From Parabacteroides hominis (GTDB lineage Bacteria > Bacteroidota > Bacteroidia > Bacteroidales > Tannerellaceae), in the NCBI RefSeq assembly GCF_014287585.1, contig NZ_JACOOJ010000015.1:40335-104334 (forward strand): DNA of 64,000 bases. Direction: 5' to 3'. Position numbers and translations under genes: made by a program. Position 1 is the stretch's first letter. Every line of letters starts with the position of its first letter. Under the pieces are notes generated by a model. It saw only the letters and a list, made by a program, of their open reading frames with translations, made no database searches and was not told the DNA's origin. Below, piece by piece: positions 34,858 to 42,367 of the stretch.

Positions 34858-34912
34858 TACCAACATACCAACATGCAAACGTACCAGCATACCAGCATGC
34901 AAACATGCAAAC
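34858..34912. repeat. Iteron-like tandem repeats
   Basis: Repeats of CATACCA(A/G)CATGCAAAC with period about 24 bp, with partial units GTACCAG and CATGCAAAC in between. Immediately downstream, ATCAC/GTGAT form a small hairpin. Could bind a regulator or replication/mobilization protein. Confidence 0.6.
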
Positions 34913-35283
34913 CTATCACTATGGTGATATATATTGCAGGGTCTATTTCTCTTTTCAGAGGAAAGCGGAGCAATCGTTTTCGTTTACAAAGGCAAAGCAA
35001 GCACGGGGCTTTACGTCGGCTAAAAGGTCAGGCGGCTGCGCCGTTTCCCAATAAATCTTCCTCTCGCTTCGCTGCGAGCGTATTTATCGGGAAAACCTTG
35101 TATCCGACCGCCCCGTGCAAAAGAGCCTTTGAAAACGGAAACGACCGCCCCGCCACCCACCGACCGAAAGGAAAAAAATAAGGTGGGGTTACGGGCAAGC
35201 AGGCGGCAGGGACAGCCATAGCCGAAAGGCAGACGGGCAGGCAGACGGCACGCCGCAGGGTATTTACGGAGAAAATACCGTAG
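34913..35283. other. Non-coding stretch before the oriT-like region
   Basis: High-GC interval; the short frames in it overlap each other on both strands and show no consistent protein character. Contains CTCGCTTCGCTGCGAG, a perfect hairpin-forming palindrome around 35062-35077. Confidence 0.4.
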
Positions 35284-35376
35284 CTTATTAGGGAATTTTC
35301 CGAGCCGCAATACTACGTATCGCTGAAAATTCCCCAATAAGGCAAGGGGTAAGCCCCTCTGCACACCCCATCGGGG
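35284..35376. other. oriT-like region
   Basis: CTTATTAGGGAATTTTC (35284-35300) pairs with GAAAATTCCCCAATAAG (35325-35341), 16 of 17 positions. It is followed by GGGG/CCCC (35346-35357) and CCCC/GGGG around ATC (35366-35376). It sits about 70 bp upstream of the relaxase, where oriT of MobV-type elements is normally found. The nick site is not determined. Confidence 0.65.
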
Positions 35377-35444
35377 ACGGCATTTGCCGCCCCGAAGATA
35401 CGAAAAATCATTGTTTCACAAGTCAAGGAAGAAAGGAAAAATAT

Positions 35445-36812
35445 ATGGGTTTCGTAGTTTTACACATGGAAAAGGCGCACGGCAGCGACAGCGGAACGAC
35501 CGCACATATCGAGCGTTTCATCATACCGAAGAACGCCGACCCCACACGCACGCACCTAAACCGCAGGCTTATCGAATACCCCGACGGGATAAAAGACCGT
35601 TCGGCGGCTATACAGCAGAGATTAGAAGAAGCGGGGCTGACACGCAAAATCGGAAGCAACCAAGTACGGGCAATCCGCATCAACGTATCGGGAACGCACG
35701 AGGACATGAAGCGGATAGAGGAAGAGGGGCGTTTGGACGAGTGGTGCGCCGACAATCTGAAATACTTCGCCGACACGTTCGGAAAGGAGAACATCGTGGC
35801 GGCTCACCTGCACAGGGACGAGGAAACGCCGCACATACACGTTACACTCGTCCCCATCGTCAAGGGAGAGCGCAAGCGCAGGAAAAGGGAGGAACAGACG
35901 AAGAAGCGATACCGCAAGAAGCCGACCGACACCGTGAGGCTGTGCGCAGACGATATTATGACACGGCTGAAATTGAAGTCCTACCAAGATACCTATGCCG
36001 TGGCGATGGCGAAATACGGGCTGCAAAGGGGCATAGACGGCTCGAAAGCTCGCCACAAGTCCACGCAGCAGTATTATCGGGATATACAGAAACTCTCCGA
36101 CGACCTCAAAGCGGAAGTGGTGGATTTGCAGCAGCAGAAAGAAACGGCACAGGAGGAACTAAGACGGGCGAAAAAAGAAATACAGACCGAGAAGCTGAAA
36201 GGGGCGGCAACCACCGCAGCCGCCAACATCGCCGAGAGCGTCGGTTCTCTTTTCGGCAGTAACAAGGTCAAGACGCTGGAAAGGGAGAACACCGCCCTGC
36301 ATAAGGAGGTAGCCGACCACGAGGAAACCATCGAAGCCCTGCAAGATAGGATACAGACCATGCAGGCAGACCACAGCAGGGAGATACGGGAAATGCAGCA
36401 AAAGCACGGCAGGGAGATAGCCGACAAGGACACAAGGCACAAGCAGGAAATATCGTTTCTGAAAACGGTAATCGCAAGGGCGGCAGCATGGTTTCCCTAT
36501 TTCCGTGAAATGCTCCGTATCGAAAACCTCTGCCGCCTTGTCGGGTTCGATGAAAGGCAGACCGCAACGCTCGTCAAGGGAAAGCCGTTGGAGTATGCAG
36601 GGGAACTCTACTCGGAGGAACACGGACGGAAATTCACGACCGAAAGGGCAGGTTTCCAAGTGCTGAAAGACCCCACGGACGGGACTAAATTGGTTCTTGC
36701 CATCGACCGAAAGCCCATTGCCGAGTGGTTCAAGGAACAGTTCGAGAAGTTAAGGCAGAACATACGCCGACCTATACAACCGCAAAGGAAAGGCAAGGGA
36801 TTCAAGCTATAA
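35445..36812 (+). CDS. MobV-family relaxase (Pre/Mob type)
   Basis: 455 residues. The N-terminal Mob_Pre domain keeps the metal-binding motif HLHRDEETPHIHVTLVPI near residue 125 (HxD..E..PHIH). A long coiled coil follows (about 215-345; leucine/glutamate/arginine-rich), then a C-terminal region. MobV relaxases nick oriT and lead the strand during mobilization by a helper conjugation system. It is complete and has an oriT-like region just upstream. GC-rich, unlike the erm segment beyond its terminator. Confidence 0.93.
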   Translation: MGFVVLHMEKAHGSDSGTTAHIERFIIPKNADPTRTHLNRRLIEYPDGIKDRSAAIQQRLEEAGLTRKIGSNQVRAIRINVSGTHEDMKRIEEEGRLDEWCADNLKYFADTFGKENIVAAHLHRDEETPHIHVTLVPIVKGERKRRKREEQTKKRYRKKPTDTVRLCADDIMTRLKLKSYQDTYAVAMAKYGLQRGIDGSKARHKSTQQYYRDIQKLSDDLKAEVVDLQQQKETAQEELRRAKKEIQTEKLKGAATTAAANIAESVGSLFGSNKVKTLERENTALHKEVADHEETIEALQDRIQTMQADHSREIREMQQKHGREIADKDTRHKQEISFLKTVIARAAAWFPYFREMLRIENLCRLVGFDERQTATLVKGKPLEYAGELYSEEHGRKFTTERAGFQVLKDPTDGTKLVLAIDRKPIAEWFKEQFEKLRQNIRRPIQPQRKGKGFKL

Positions 36813-36837
36813 ATGTTAAATCCTGCCCGATTTGCCG

Positions 36838-36880
36838 AAAAAAGTGCGGTACGCTGTTCGTGGTGTACTGCACTTTTTTT
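36838..36880 (+). terminator. Rho-independent terminator after the relaxase
   Basis: AAAAAAGTGC...GTAC (36838-36852) pairs with GTAC...GCACTTTTTTT (36865-36880), strong stem and T-run. It separates the GC-rich mobilization module from the low-GC erm module. Confidence 0.85.
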
Positions 36881-37009
36881 ATATTTGTTCGCAAGGTGAT
36901 ATACTTGAAGAAAATAACAGCCGATTTCGCTGTTAGCACAATGTTATGCGGCAGCTTAAAAGACGACACCAAACCAGAAAAATCATCTTGACAACCACCC
37001 GACTTTGAA

Positions 37010-37810
37010 CTACGAAGGATGAAATTTTTCAGGGACAACTTCCAGCATTTCCAAAAAACAGTTTACCCATTGACTTGGAGACAAACAAACAATTTGAGCA
37101 TTAAGGTTTAAACCGAATTTTTCCGAAATTGACCTGACCTGACTTTTCCTGAAAATCGACTTTAAAGCTGTTTTTACAGATAAATCAGGTTTCTCTAACA
37201 GACAGGAAATAAATGCTAAGTATTTGGCTTTAAACTTAAAATCAAAAAATAACTGTTTTCTTTTAATGTTTAACAGGGCTGATTTGACAGTTGGCGGTGG
37301 AAAGAAACTTTCAGGACCTACCTCATAGACAAGTTTCAAATCAAAAAAAGTATGATAGAAAACGGTATATGGATTGTAAAGCTTCCTCGAAAATAACTTT
37401 TGTGTAGGTTCTAACTGAAGGACAATGGAACCTCCCAGAAAATTTCCAAGACTCTCAAACATCAGGATTTTGAAAATATCGGAAGTAATGCCATAAGGAA
37501 TATTTGACACCACTTTGAAAGGAAATTTCGGAACTGCAAAATTCCTAAAATCACAACCGACAACTTGAACATTTCGGGCATCAGAAAATAATTTTCGTAA
37601 ATGTTCAACCAAAGCTGTGTCGTTTTCAATAGCAACAACATTGTTGGCGATTTTTAATAAATGAACAGTAAGAAACCCCTTGCCTGCCCCAATATCTAAA
37701 ACCGTATCCTGATTACTTATATTTGCTTGTCTTATTGCATCTTTTATTAGCACTTTATCAATAGTAAAGTGCTGACCCGTAAAACGAACGGGCAATTTCT
37801 TTTTTGTCAT
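37010..37810 (-). CDS. erm(F): 23S rRNA (adenine-N6)-dimethyltransferase Erm(F)
   Basis: 266 residues, the ErmF length, and the sequence agrees with ErmF as I recall it except for a few positions (for example ESFFPPP, RKQLFF, FISCLL, SQWVNC). The SAM site DIGAGKGF (near 41) and the NIPYG motif (near 106) are intact. It dimethylates A2058 of 23S rRNA and gives resistance to macrolides, lincosamides and streptogramin B. An exact -7 box lies upstream. In Tn4351-type contexts erm(F) is next to IS4351; no insertion sequence is seen here. Confidence 0.95.
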   Translation of the reverse strand: MTKKKLPVRFTGQHFTIDKVLIKDAIRQANISNQDTVLDIGAGKGFLTVHLLKIANNVVAIENDTALVEHLRKLFSDARNVQVVGCDFRNFAVPKFPFKVVSNIPYGITSDIFKILMFESLGNFLGGSIVLQLEPTQKLFSRKLYNPYTVFYHTFFDLKLVYEVGPESFFPPPTVKSALLNIKRKQLFFDFKFKAKYLAFISCLLEKPDLSVKTALKSIFRKSQVRSISEKFGLNLNAQIVCLSPSQWVNCFLEMLEVVPEKFHPS

Positions 37811-37837
37811 TAGTAACTTCTTACAGGTGAATACTTG

Positions 37838-37862
37838 ACTGCAAATTTAGTAACTTTGCAGC
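37838..37862. promoter_or_regulatory. Divergent overlapping promoters of erm(F) and the MORN gene
   Basis: Minus-strand TAAATTTGC (complement of 37841-37849) points to erm(F) and plus-strand TAACTTTGC (37851-37859) points right. Together they form CTGCAAA...TTTGCAG, an imperfect palindrome. Confidence 0.65.
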
Positions 37863-37887
37863 AGAAATTAACGAGAAAGAAGAGAAA

Positions 37888-37944
37888 ATGAAAACCGACC
37901 GCATAACATCACCTATACGCAAGCAGGGGTTTCGTGCTTCGTAG
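37888..37944 (+). CDS. Possible 18-aa leader peptide
   Basis: ATG at 37888 to TAG at 37942-37944, beginning MKTDRITSPIRKQGF. It lies in the 5' region after the plus-strand promoter, and its end overlaps the first arm of the 16-bp hairpin described next. I recall similar Bacteroides short frames, but not a proven function. Confidence 0.4.
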   Translation: MKTDRITSPIRKQGFRAS

Positions 37945-38018
37945 GACAGTTAAGTGGTAAATTTAAAGTTCAGTTCTTCGTAGGAAGTTCAGTGGTTAAA
38001 ATCCCTGCCTGCGTATAG
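37913..38018 (+). promoter_or_regulatory. Long-range hairpin in the leader of the MORN gene
   Basis: CTATACGCAAGCAGGG (37913-37928) pairs with CCCTGCCTGCGTATAG (38003-38018), 15 of 16. Between the arms, CTTCGTAGGA-AGTT-AGTGG occurs twice (about 37937 and 37976). Possible attenuator or simply an element end. Confidence 0.55.
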
Positions 38019-38055
38019 CTGAGAACCGTTATCAACCTCGAAAAGCAAAAATACA

Positions 38056-38781
38056 ATGAATAGAATATTAACACTATACCTCTTTTTGCTATTGTGTGGC
38101 ACGGCTTCCGCACAACAAATAGTAAAATGGGACGATTTACAGACTATAACGGATAACGCACGGCGCACGGTCTATTATGAAAAAGGCAGTAAACAGCCGT
38201 TGCAGGGAGAATATCGCATTATACGAGGGCTTGACGAGGAGCGTGTTAAACTTTCCGACGGCATAATAAACGGTGATTATCTCCGCTATCGTGATGGGGT
38301 ACTGCGTGAATCGGGCATATATGCCAAAGGAAAGCGCAACGGCATATTCACGGAGTATTACCAAGATGGCGTTACTCCCCGAAAAGAAACACCCATGCAG
38401 CAAGGCAAGATAGACGGAACTGTAAAGACCTATTTTCGTAACGGCAAAATAGAAATCGAAAAGGAGTATAGGCAGAGTGTGGAGAGCGGACGGGAACGCC
38501 GCTTTGACAGCAAGACGGGTGAGCAGATTTTTGAATCTCATTATATAGACGGCAAAAAAGAGGGTGAGGAATGGGAAATATTCGAGGATGGGCGCACGCT
38601 TCGCAGCAGGACTACACGACACTACCGTAACGGAAAACTTGACGGCTTTTATCGTGTGGAATCGACACGGGACGGAAAACCCTATATAACCATCGAGGGG
38701 CAATACACCGACGGCGAGAAATCGGGACGTTGGAAACAGTACAACGCCACCGATGACACAACCCATGAATGGGATGAATGA
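38056..38781 (+). CDS. Secreted MORN-repeat-like protein
   Basis: 241 residues with a signal peptide (cleavage after TASAQ). Repeats of the type YxxGxxxGxxxxYxxGxxxxxx (GIYAKGKRNGIFTEYYQDG, GKIDGTVKTYFRNGKIEIEKEY, HYRNGKLDGFYRVES, GQYTDGEKSGRWKQY) are MORN-like units of the sort in YwqK-type antitoxin-annotated proteins. Probably located in the cell envelope. It travels with erm(F) in a low-GC module; a link to resistance is not indicated by sequence. Confidence 0.75.
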   Translation: MNRILTLYLFLLLCGTASAQQIVKWDDLQTITDNARRTVYYEKGSKQPLQGEYRIIRGLDEERVKLSDGIINGDYLRYRDGVLRESGIYAKGKRNGIFTEYYQDGVTPRKETPMQQGKIDGTVKTYFRNGKIEIEKEYRQSVESGRERRFDSKTGEQIFESHYIDGKKEGEEWEIFEDGRTLRSRTTRHYRNGKLDGFYRVESTRDGKPYITIEGQYTDGEKSGRWKQYNATDDTTHEWDE

Positions 38782-38848
38782 TTTTCTTTTTTCGCAAGTT
38801 GATTTTATAAAATTGCCACCGAAAGTTCGTACTTTCGGAAAAAGATGT

Positions 38849-38943
38849 TATATTTGCAAATGAAAGAGTTATTTGACAGCATAGCAACGCAAAACGCTGA
38901 AATTCGCACAGTTGCTAAATCGTTACTTCTATTTCTCAAATAA
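38849..38943 (+). other. Promoter-like box and short frame running into the right repeat
   Basis: An exact -7 box TATATTTGC (38849-38857) follows a hairpin CCGAAAGT/ACTTTCGG (about 38819-38838). A 27-codon frame from 38860 ends in the repeat. It may be the start of a gene cut by element insertion or an element-end promoter reading outward into the chromosome. Confidence 0.35.
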
Positions 38944-39001
38944 TTCGCTAAAAGTTTATTTCTCAATCGGTTAAGTCAAACCGAGAAAAATCTAAAATAA
39001 A
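38897..39001. repeat. Right direct repeat of the erm(F) element
   Basis: Same core TCGGTTAAGTCAAACCGA (38967-38984) as the left copy; the inner half has only two differences. Spacing between cores is 6054 bp. Confidence 0.8.
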
Positions 39002-39004
39002 AAC

Positions 39005-39013
39005 TATCTTTGG
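39005..39013 (+). promoter_or_regulatory. -7 promoter box of the GNAT gene
   Basis: TATCTTTGG, one mismatch to the consensus, 4 bp beyond the right repeat and 30 bp before the ATG at 39043. Confidence 0.5.
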
Positions 39014-39042
39014 GGATTCATTACAATAAATTCAAAAGACAA

Positions 39043-40131
39043 ATGGCAACCTCTGGAACATCCGACATATTCCGAAAAGCAGAAGAGACAGATATAGAAC
39101 GAATCTGGCAAATTATCGGACAAGCAAAAGCCCAAATGCAACGTCTTGGAAGTCAGCAATGGGACGAGAACTATCCGGCTATCGAACATATCCGTCAAGA
39201 CATACAGGACGGAAACGGATACGTCATTTGCCGGGAAGACCGGGTTGTTGCATACGGAGTCATTTCGTTCGACGGCGAACCTGTCTATAAAGAGATAGAG
39301 GGCAAATGGTCGAACGACCTGCCTTATGTCATTGTCCACCGCCTGGCCATTGCCGACGAGATGAAACGGCAGGGCATGGCAAAACAGTTTATGTTGCAAG
39401 CTGAGGAGGTGAGCCGCAAGAAAGGCGTCTACGATTTCCGCGTGGACACAAAATATGACAATGCTTATATGCTTCGCCTGATCGACACGCTGGGATTCAA
39501 ATACTGTGGCGAAGTATATTACCGGAATAACAGTGCAAGGAAAGCATTCGAAAAGACAATTCGTCCTCACTCCCATTCCATCGGCATTTCCGGTTATACA
39601 ATCCGGGAAGCGACTTTAGAGGATGCGGCTCCGATCTTTGAAGCGATCGATAAGAACCGGGAAGACCTGCGTATTTGGCTGCCTTTTGTCGACGGGCTTA
39701 AAAGTGCTGCGGACGAAGAGAAATTCCTGCAATCCGTATTGTCCGTTCCTTACGAGCAACGCGATCCGGTTTGCATTTTGGAACAAGGGGAAACTATTTG
39801 CGGGCTTGCCGGTTTTCATTTCTCCGATGCTCCCAACCGGCGAACGGAAATAGGTTACTGGCTGCTTCCCGCCTACCGGGGAAAAGGGATCGTCACGCAC
39901 GCAGTCCGTTATCTCTGCCAATGGGCTGTCCGTGAACGGAACATAAACCGCATCCAAATCCGGTGCGCCGTCGGCAACTTTCCGAGCAATGCCATCCCGA
40001 AACGTTTGGGATTCACATTGGAGGGAACAGAACGGGATGGTGAATTGTTGGTATCAGGCGAATATGTAGATATTAATGTATATAGTATATTAAAGAAAGA
40101 AATAGAACAATGGAACAAGAAATCCAATTAA
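39043..40131 (+). CDS. Double-domain GNAT acetyltransferase
   Basis: 362 residues from the ATG at 39043 (a TTG at 39010 is not preferred). The N-terminal GNAT domain has VHRLAIADEMKRQGMAKQFM (acetyl-CoA loop) and the C-terminal one, of the RimJ/RimL type, has GYWLLPAYRGKGIVTHAVRYLCQWA. Each GNAT domain is about 150-170 residues. The substrates are unknown; the second domain would predict N-acetylation of protein or small molecules. It overlaps the next gene by 22 bp, so the two are coupled. Confidence 0.9.
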   Translation: MATSGTSDIFRKAEETDIERIWQIIGQAKAQMQRLGSQQWDENYPAIEHIRQDIQDGNGYVICREDRVVAYGVISFDGEPVYKEIEGKWSNDLPYVIVHRLAIADEMKRQGMAKQFMLQAEEVSRKKGVYDFRVDTKYDNAYMLRLIDTLGFKYCGEVYYRNNSARKAFEKTIRPHSHSIGISGYTIREATLEDAAPIFEAIDKNREDLRIWLPFVDGLKSAADEEKFLQSVLSVPYEQRDPVCILEQGETICGLAGFHFSDAPNRRTEIGYWLLPAYRGKGIVTHAVRYLCQWAVRERNINRIQIRCAVGNFPSNAIPKRLGFTLEGTERDGELLVSGEYVDINVYSILKKEIEQWNKKSN

Positions 40132-40574
40132 ACGGGCACAACAAAGCCGAATATCCTCCTATGCATACGGCGGAACATATTTTGAACCAGACGATGGTTC
40201 GTATGTTCGGTTGCCCTCGTTCAAAGAATGCGCATATAGAACGGAAAAAGAGTAAATGCGACTACGAGTTACCGGAAGAACCGTCAGCCGAAATAATGGC
40301 AGAGGTGGAACGCCGGATAAATGAGGTGATCGACCGGCATCTGCCGGTTACAATCGAATTTGTACCGAAAACGGAAGCCGGAGAGATCGTCGATCTCAGC
40401 AAGTTGCCGGAAGACGCAAGCGAAACACTGCGTATTGTCCGCATCGGTGATTATGACGCCTGCGCGTGTATCGGGACACATGTCAATAACACGTCTGAAA
40501 TCGGACATTTCAAAATGCTCACATACGATTATGCCGACGGGCGGCTGCGGCTGCGTTTCAAATTAACAGAATGA
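40110..40574 (+). CDS. AlaX-like tRNA-editing domain protein
   Basis: 154 residues. HTAEHILNQ (the first HxxxH zinc pair) and a later CIGTHV (Cys and His) match the second additional domain (SAD) found in AlaRS/ThrRS and in free-standing AlaX proteins, which hydrolyse mischarged Ser- or Gly-tRNA-Ala. Translationally coupled to the upstream acetyltransferase gene. Confidence 0.82.
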   Translation: MEQEIQLNGHNKAEYPPMHTAEHILNQTMVRMFGCPRSKNAHIERKKSKCDYELPEEPSAEIMAEVERRINEVIDRHLPVTIEFVPKTEAGEIVDLSKLPEDASETLRIVRIGDYDACACIGTHVNNTSEIGHFKMLTYDYADGRLRLRFKLTE

Positions 40575-40590
40575 TAGAAAACAATGACCA

Positions 40591-40674
40591 ATATGCCAAT
40601 TAGTAAATATGCCAATCAACAGGAGTCTCCCATTCATTGGCACATTTACTAATTGGCACATTGGCATATATTAT
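40591..40674. terminator. Hairpin between convergent genes (bidirectional terminator candidate)
   Basis: 21-bp arms (40596-40616 and 40636-40656, 20 of 21 matching) enclose a 19-base loop. ATATGCCAAT occurs twice on the left and its complement twice on the right, extending the pairing. It lies between the AlaX-like gene and the convergent ABC permease gene. Confidence 0.7.
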
Positions 40675-41631
40675 TCACCTTGACCGTACTTCTTTCCTCA
40701 TAAACGAGACATACGACAAAGCAAAACATACAACTGTCGCAGCAATCAACCCGGTCAGTTGCGGCCAAACAACCAAAAGGCTCTGGCCTAAAGGCAGCGG
40801 GCTTGGAATCGCGCCATGCACCTGCTCCATTGTCAGCGGTCCCAGACTCCGCACGGAAGGCATTAACAATGTCATCGTCGCTTCATTAAACAACTCACTC
40901 GGTGCAAAACGCAGTAAATTCAGCATAAACCGTTGGTAAGCGATCACCTGATAGTCAGAAGCCCAAGCGGAAGGGCTCAACGCCTTTCCTACGAGGTTGA
41001 TGATCATATTATAGAACACGCTGAAAAACAACCAAATCGCCACGCAAGCCAATGCAGAAGTCGCCGCCTGTTTAAAGCGGATCGAAAAGAATATCGACAG
41101 GTTCAACCAGAATGCCACATAAAAGAGGCTTACGAGCAGGAAGAAAATGACACGCATAAACTCTTCTGCCGTAGGCGGAATCCCGATCGCAATCAACCCG
41201 AATCCCATGACCAGGAATCCCAGCATGAACAACATGATGCCGATTACAGTCAGAGCTGCCACAAACTTCGCATTAATCAGATAATCCCGGTGAATCGGCT
41301 GAGACAAGATACGGCTCAACGTTCCTTTATTCTGTTCCGAATTAATTGCATCGAATCCCAGTGAAATCCCTAACAATGGCCCTAAGAAACTAATAAATAC
41401 GGCAAAAGAAGGCAACGTTCCGTCCGAAACCGTAAACAGTTTCAGGAAAAGAAATGCTCCATCGGGATCATTCGGCTTTATCGCTTCACGGATATTTGTG
41501 AGGGCCGTATATAACGAACCCATACAAGTCAGTGCAATGATAACGATCAGGATAATAAAACGCCAGCTTCTCACATAATCGGAGATTTCCTTATTGACAA
41601 TAACCCAGAAAGGATGATTCGTATTACTCAT
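40675..41631 (-). CDS. ABC transporter permease (ABC-2 type)
   Basis: 318 residues from the ATG at 41631, whose first bases overlap the end of the ATPase gene by 8 bp; a longer frame starting at 41679 lies wholly within that gene and is rejected. About six membrane segments (RFIILIVIIALTCMG, FAVFISFLGPLLGISLG, VIGIMLFMLGFLVMGFG, VIFFLLVSLFYVAFWL, SALACVAIWLFFSVFY, LTGLIAATVVCFALSYVSFM). Third gene of a NEW3-ATPase-permease operon. Substrate unknown. Confidence 0.88.
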   Translation of the reverse strand: MSNTNHPFWVIVNKEISDYVRSWRFIILIVIIALTCMGSLYTALTNIREAIKPNDPDGAFLFLKLFTVSDGTLPSFAVFISFLGPLLGISLGFDAINSEQNKGTLSRILSQPIHRDYLINAKFVAALTVIGIMLFMLGFLVMGFGLIAIGIPPTAEEFMRVIFFLLVSLFYVAFWLNLSIFFSIRFKQAATSALACVAIWLFFSVFYNMIINLVGKALSPSAWASDYQVIAYQRFMLNLLRFAPSELFNEATMTLLMPSVRSLGPLTMEQVHGAIPSPLPLGQSLLVVWPQLTGLIAATVVCFALSYVSFMRKEVRSR

Positions 41632-42364
41632 GGCTGCGTCCTCCCCCGAAATATTGATTATAGATATCGTCAAGCCCATGCTCGGTCTTATGCAAATCTG
41701 TCAGTTCGATCTCCGCCAACAGCTTTCCTCCGCCAAACAATCCTACCCGGTCGCAAACTTGCCGGACCTGGTTCAGATGATGGGAAGAAAACAAGACGGT
41801 CAATCCCTCCTCCCGGCTCAGTTGCCGGATCAGATCCATAAATTCCTGCACACCGGCCGGATCTATCCCGGAAGTCGGCTCATCCAAAATGATTACTTCA
41901 GGGCTTTTGATCAGCACATCGGCCAATCCGAGACGTTGACGCATTCCTTTGGAATATTTACCGGCTTTCTTATCCGCTTCCTTCAATAATCCAACACGGT
42001 CAAGCAACTGCTCCGCTTTCGCACGCGCTTCTTTCTTCCGAATGCCATTGAGGGCGGCTGTATAAATAAGGTTCTCGATCCCCGTCATATCCTCATAGAA
42101 GCCTACATCCTCCGGCAGATACCCGACTTTACGCTTTACATCTATCGGATGAGTGGTGGAGTCGATATTACATACTTTTACGGAACCGGTCGTCGGTTCG
42201 GTCAGGCCCAGCATCATCAGTATGGTCGTAGATTTTCCCGCCCCGTTCGGCCCCAGCAACCCGAATATTTCACCTTTGCGAATCTGCAAGTTCAAATCGT
42301 TCACGGCAGTAAAGTTTCCATACTTTTTCGTCAAACCGGTAAGTTCGATCACATACTGGCACAT
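41624..42364 (-). CDS. ABC transporter ATP-binding protein
   Basis: 246 residues with all ABC motifs: Walker A GPNGAGKST, Q-loop, signature YSKGMRQRLGLADVL, Walker B VIILDEPTSGIDP, H-loop LFSSHHL. Starts 3 bp after the NEW3 gene and overlaps the permease by 8 bp. Together they look like an exporter with a secreted NEW3 protein. Confidence 0.92.
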   Translation of the reverse strand: MCQYVIELTGLTKKYGNFTAVNDLNLQIRKGEIFGLLGPNGAGKSTTILMMLGLTEPTTGSVKVCNIDSTTHPIDVKRKVGYLPEDVGFYEDMTGIENLIYTAALNGIRKKEARAKAEQLLDRVGLLKEADKKAGKYSKGMRQRLGLADVLIKSPEVIILDEPTSGIDPAGVQEFMDLIRQLSREEGLTVLFSSHHLNQVRQVCDRVGLFGGGKLLAEIELTDLHKTEHGLDDIYNQYFGGGRSHE

Positions 42365-42367
42365 GAC

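Larger units (their letters stand above)
32843..39001. mobile_element. 6-kb integrative mobilizable element carrying erm(F)
   Basis: Bounded by 105-bp direct repeats (about 90% identical by eye) at 32843-32947 and 38897-39001. In order: tyrosine integrase, HTH protein, iteron-like repeats, oriT-like hairpins, MobV relaxase, erm(F) on the minus strand, and a MORN-type secreted protein. No conjugation (tra) genes are present, so transfer would need a helper conjugative element. GC content is high over relaxase and low over erm, suggesting a composite origin. Confidence 0.85.

Noticed and set aside
34853..35181. Several short frames between HTH gene and relaxase
   Set aside because: They overlap each other on both strands in a region with iterons and an oriT-like site; no protein family recognised.
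37513..37810. Divergent start for the erm gene upstream of 37810
   Set aside because: The frame begins MTKKKLPVRFTGQHF exactly as erm(F) does.
32843..39001. Composite transposon with insertion sequences
   Set aside because: The ends carry no transposase; the repeats have a tyrosine-recombinase core instead.
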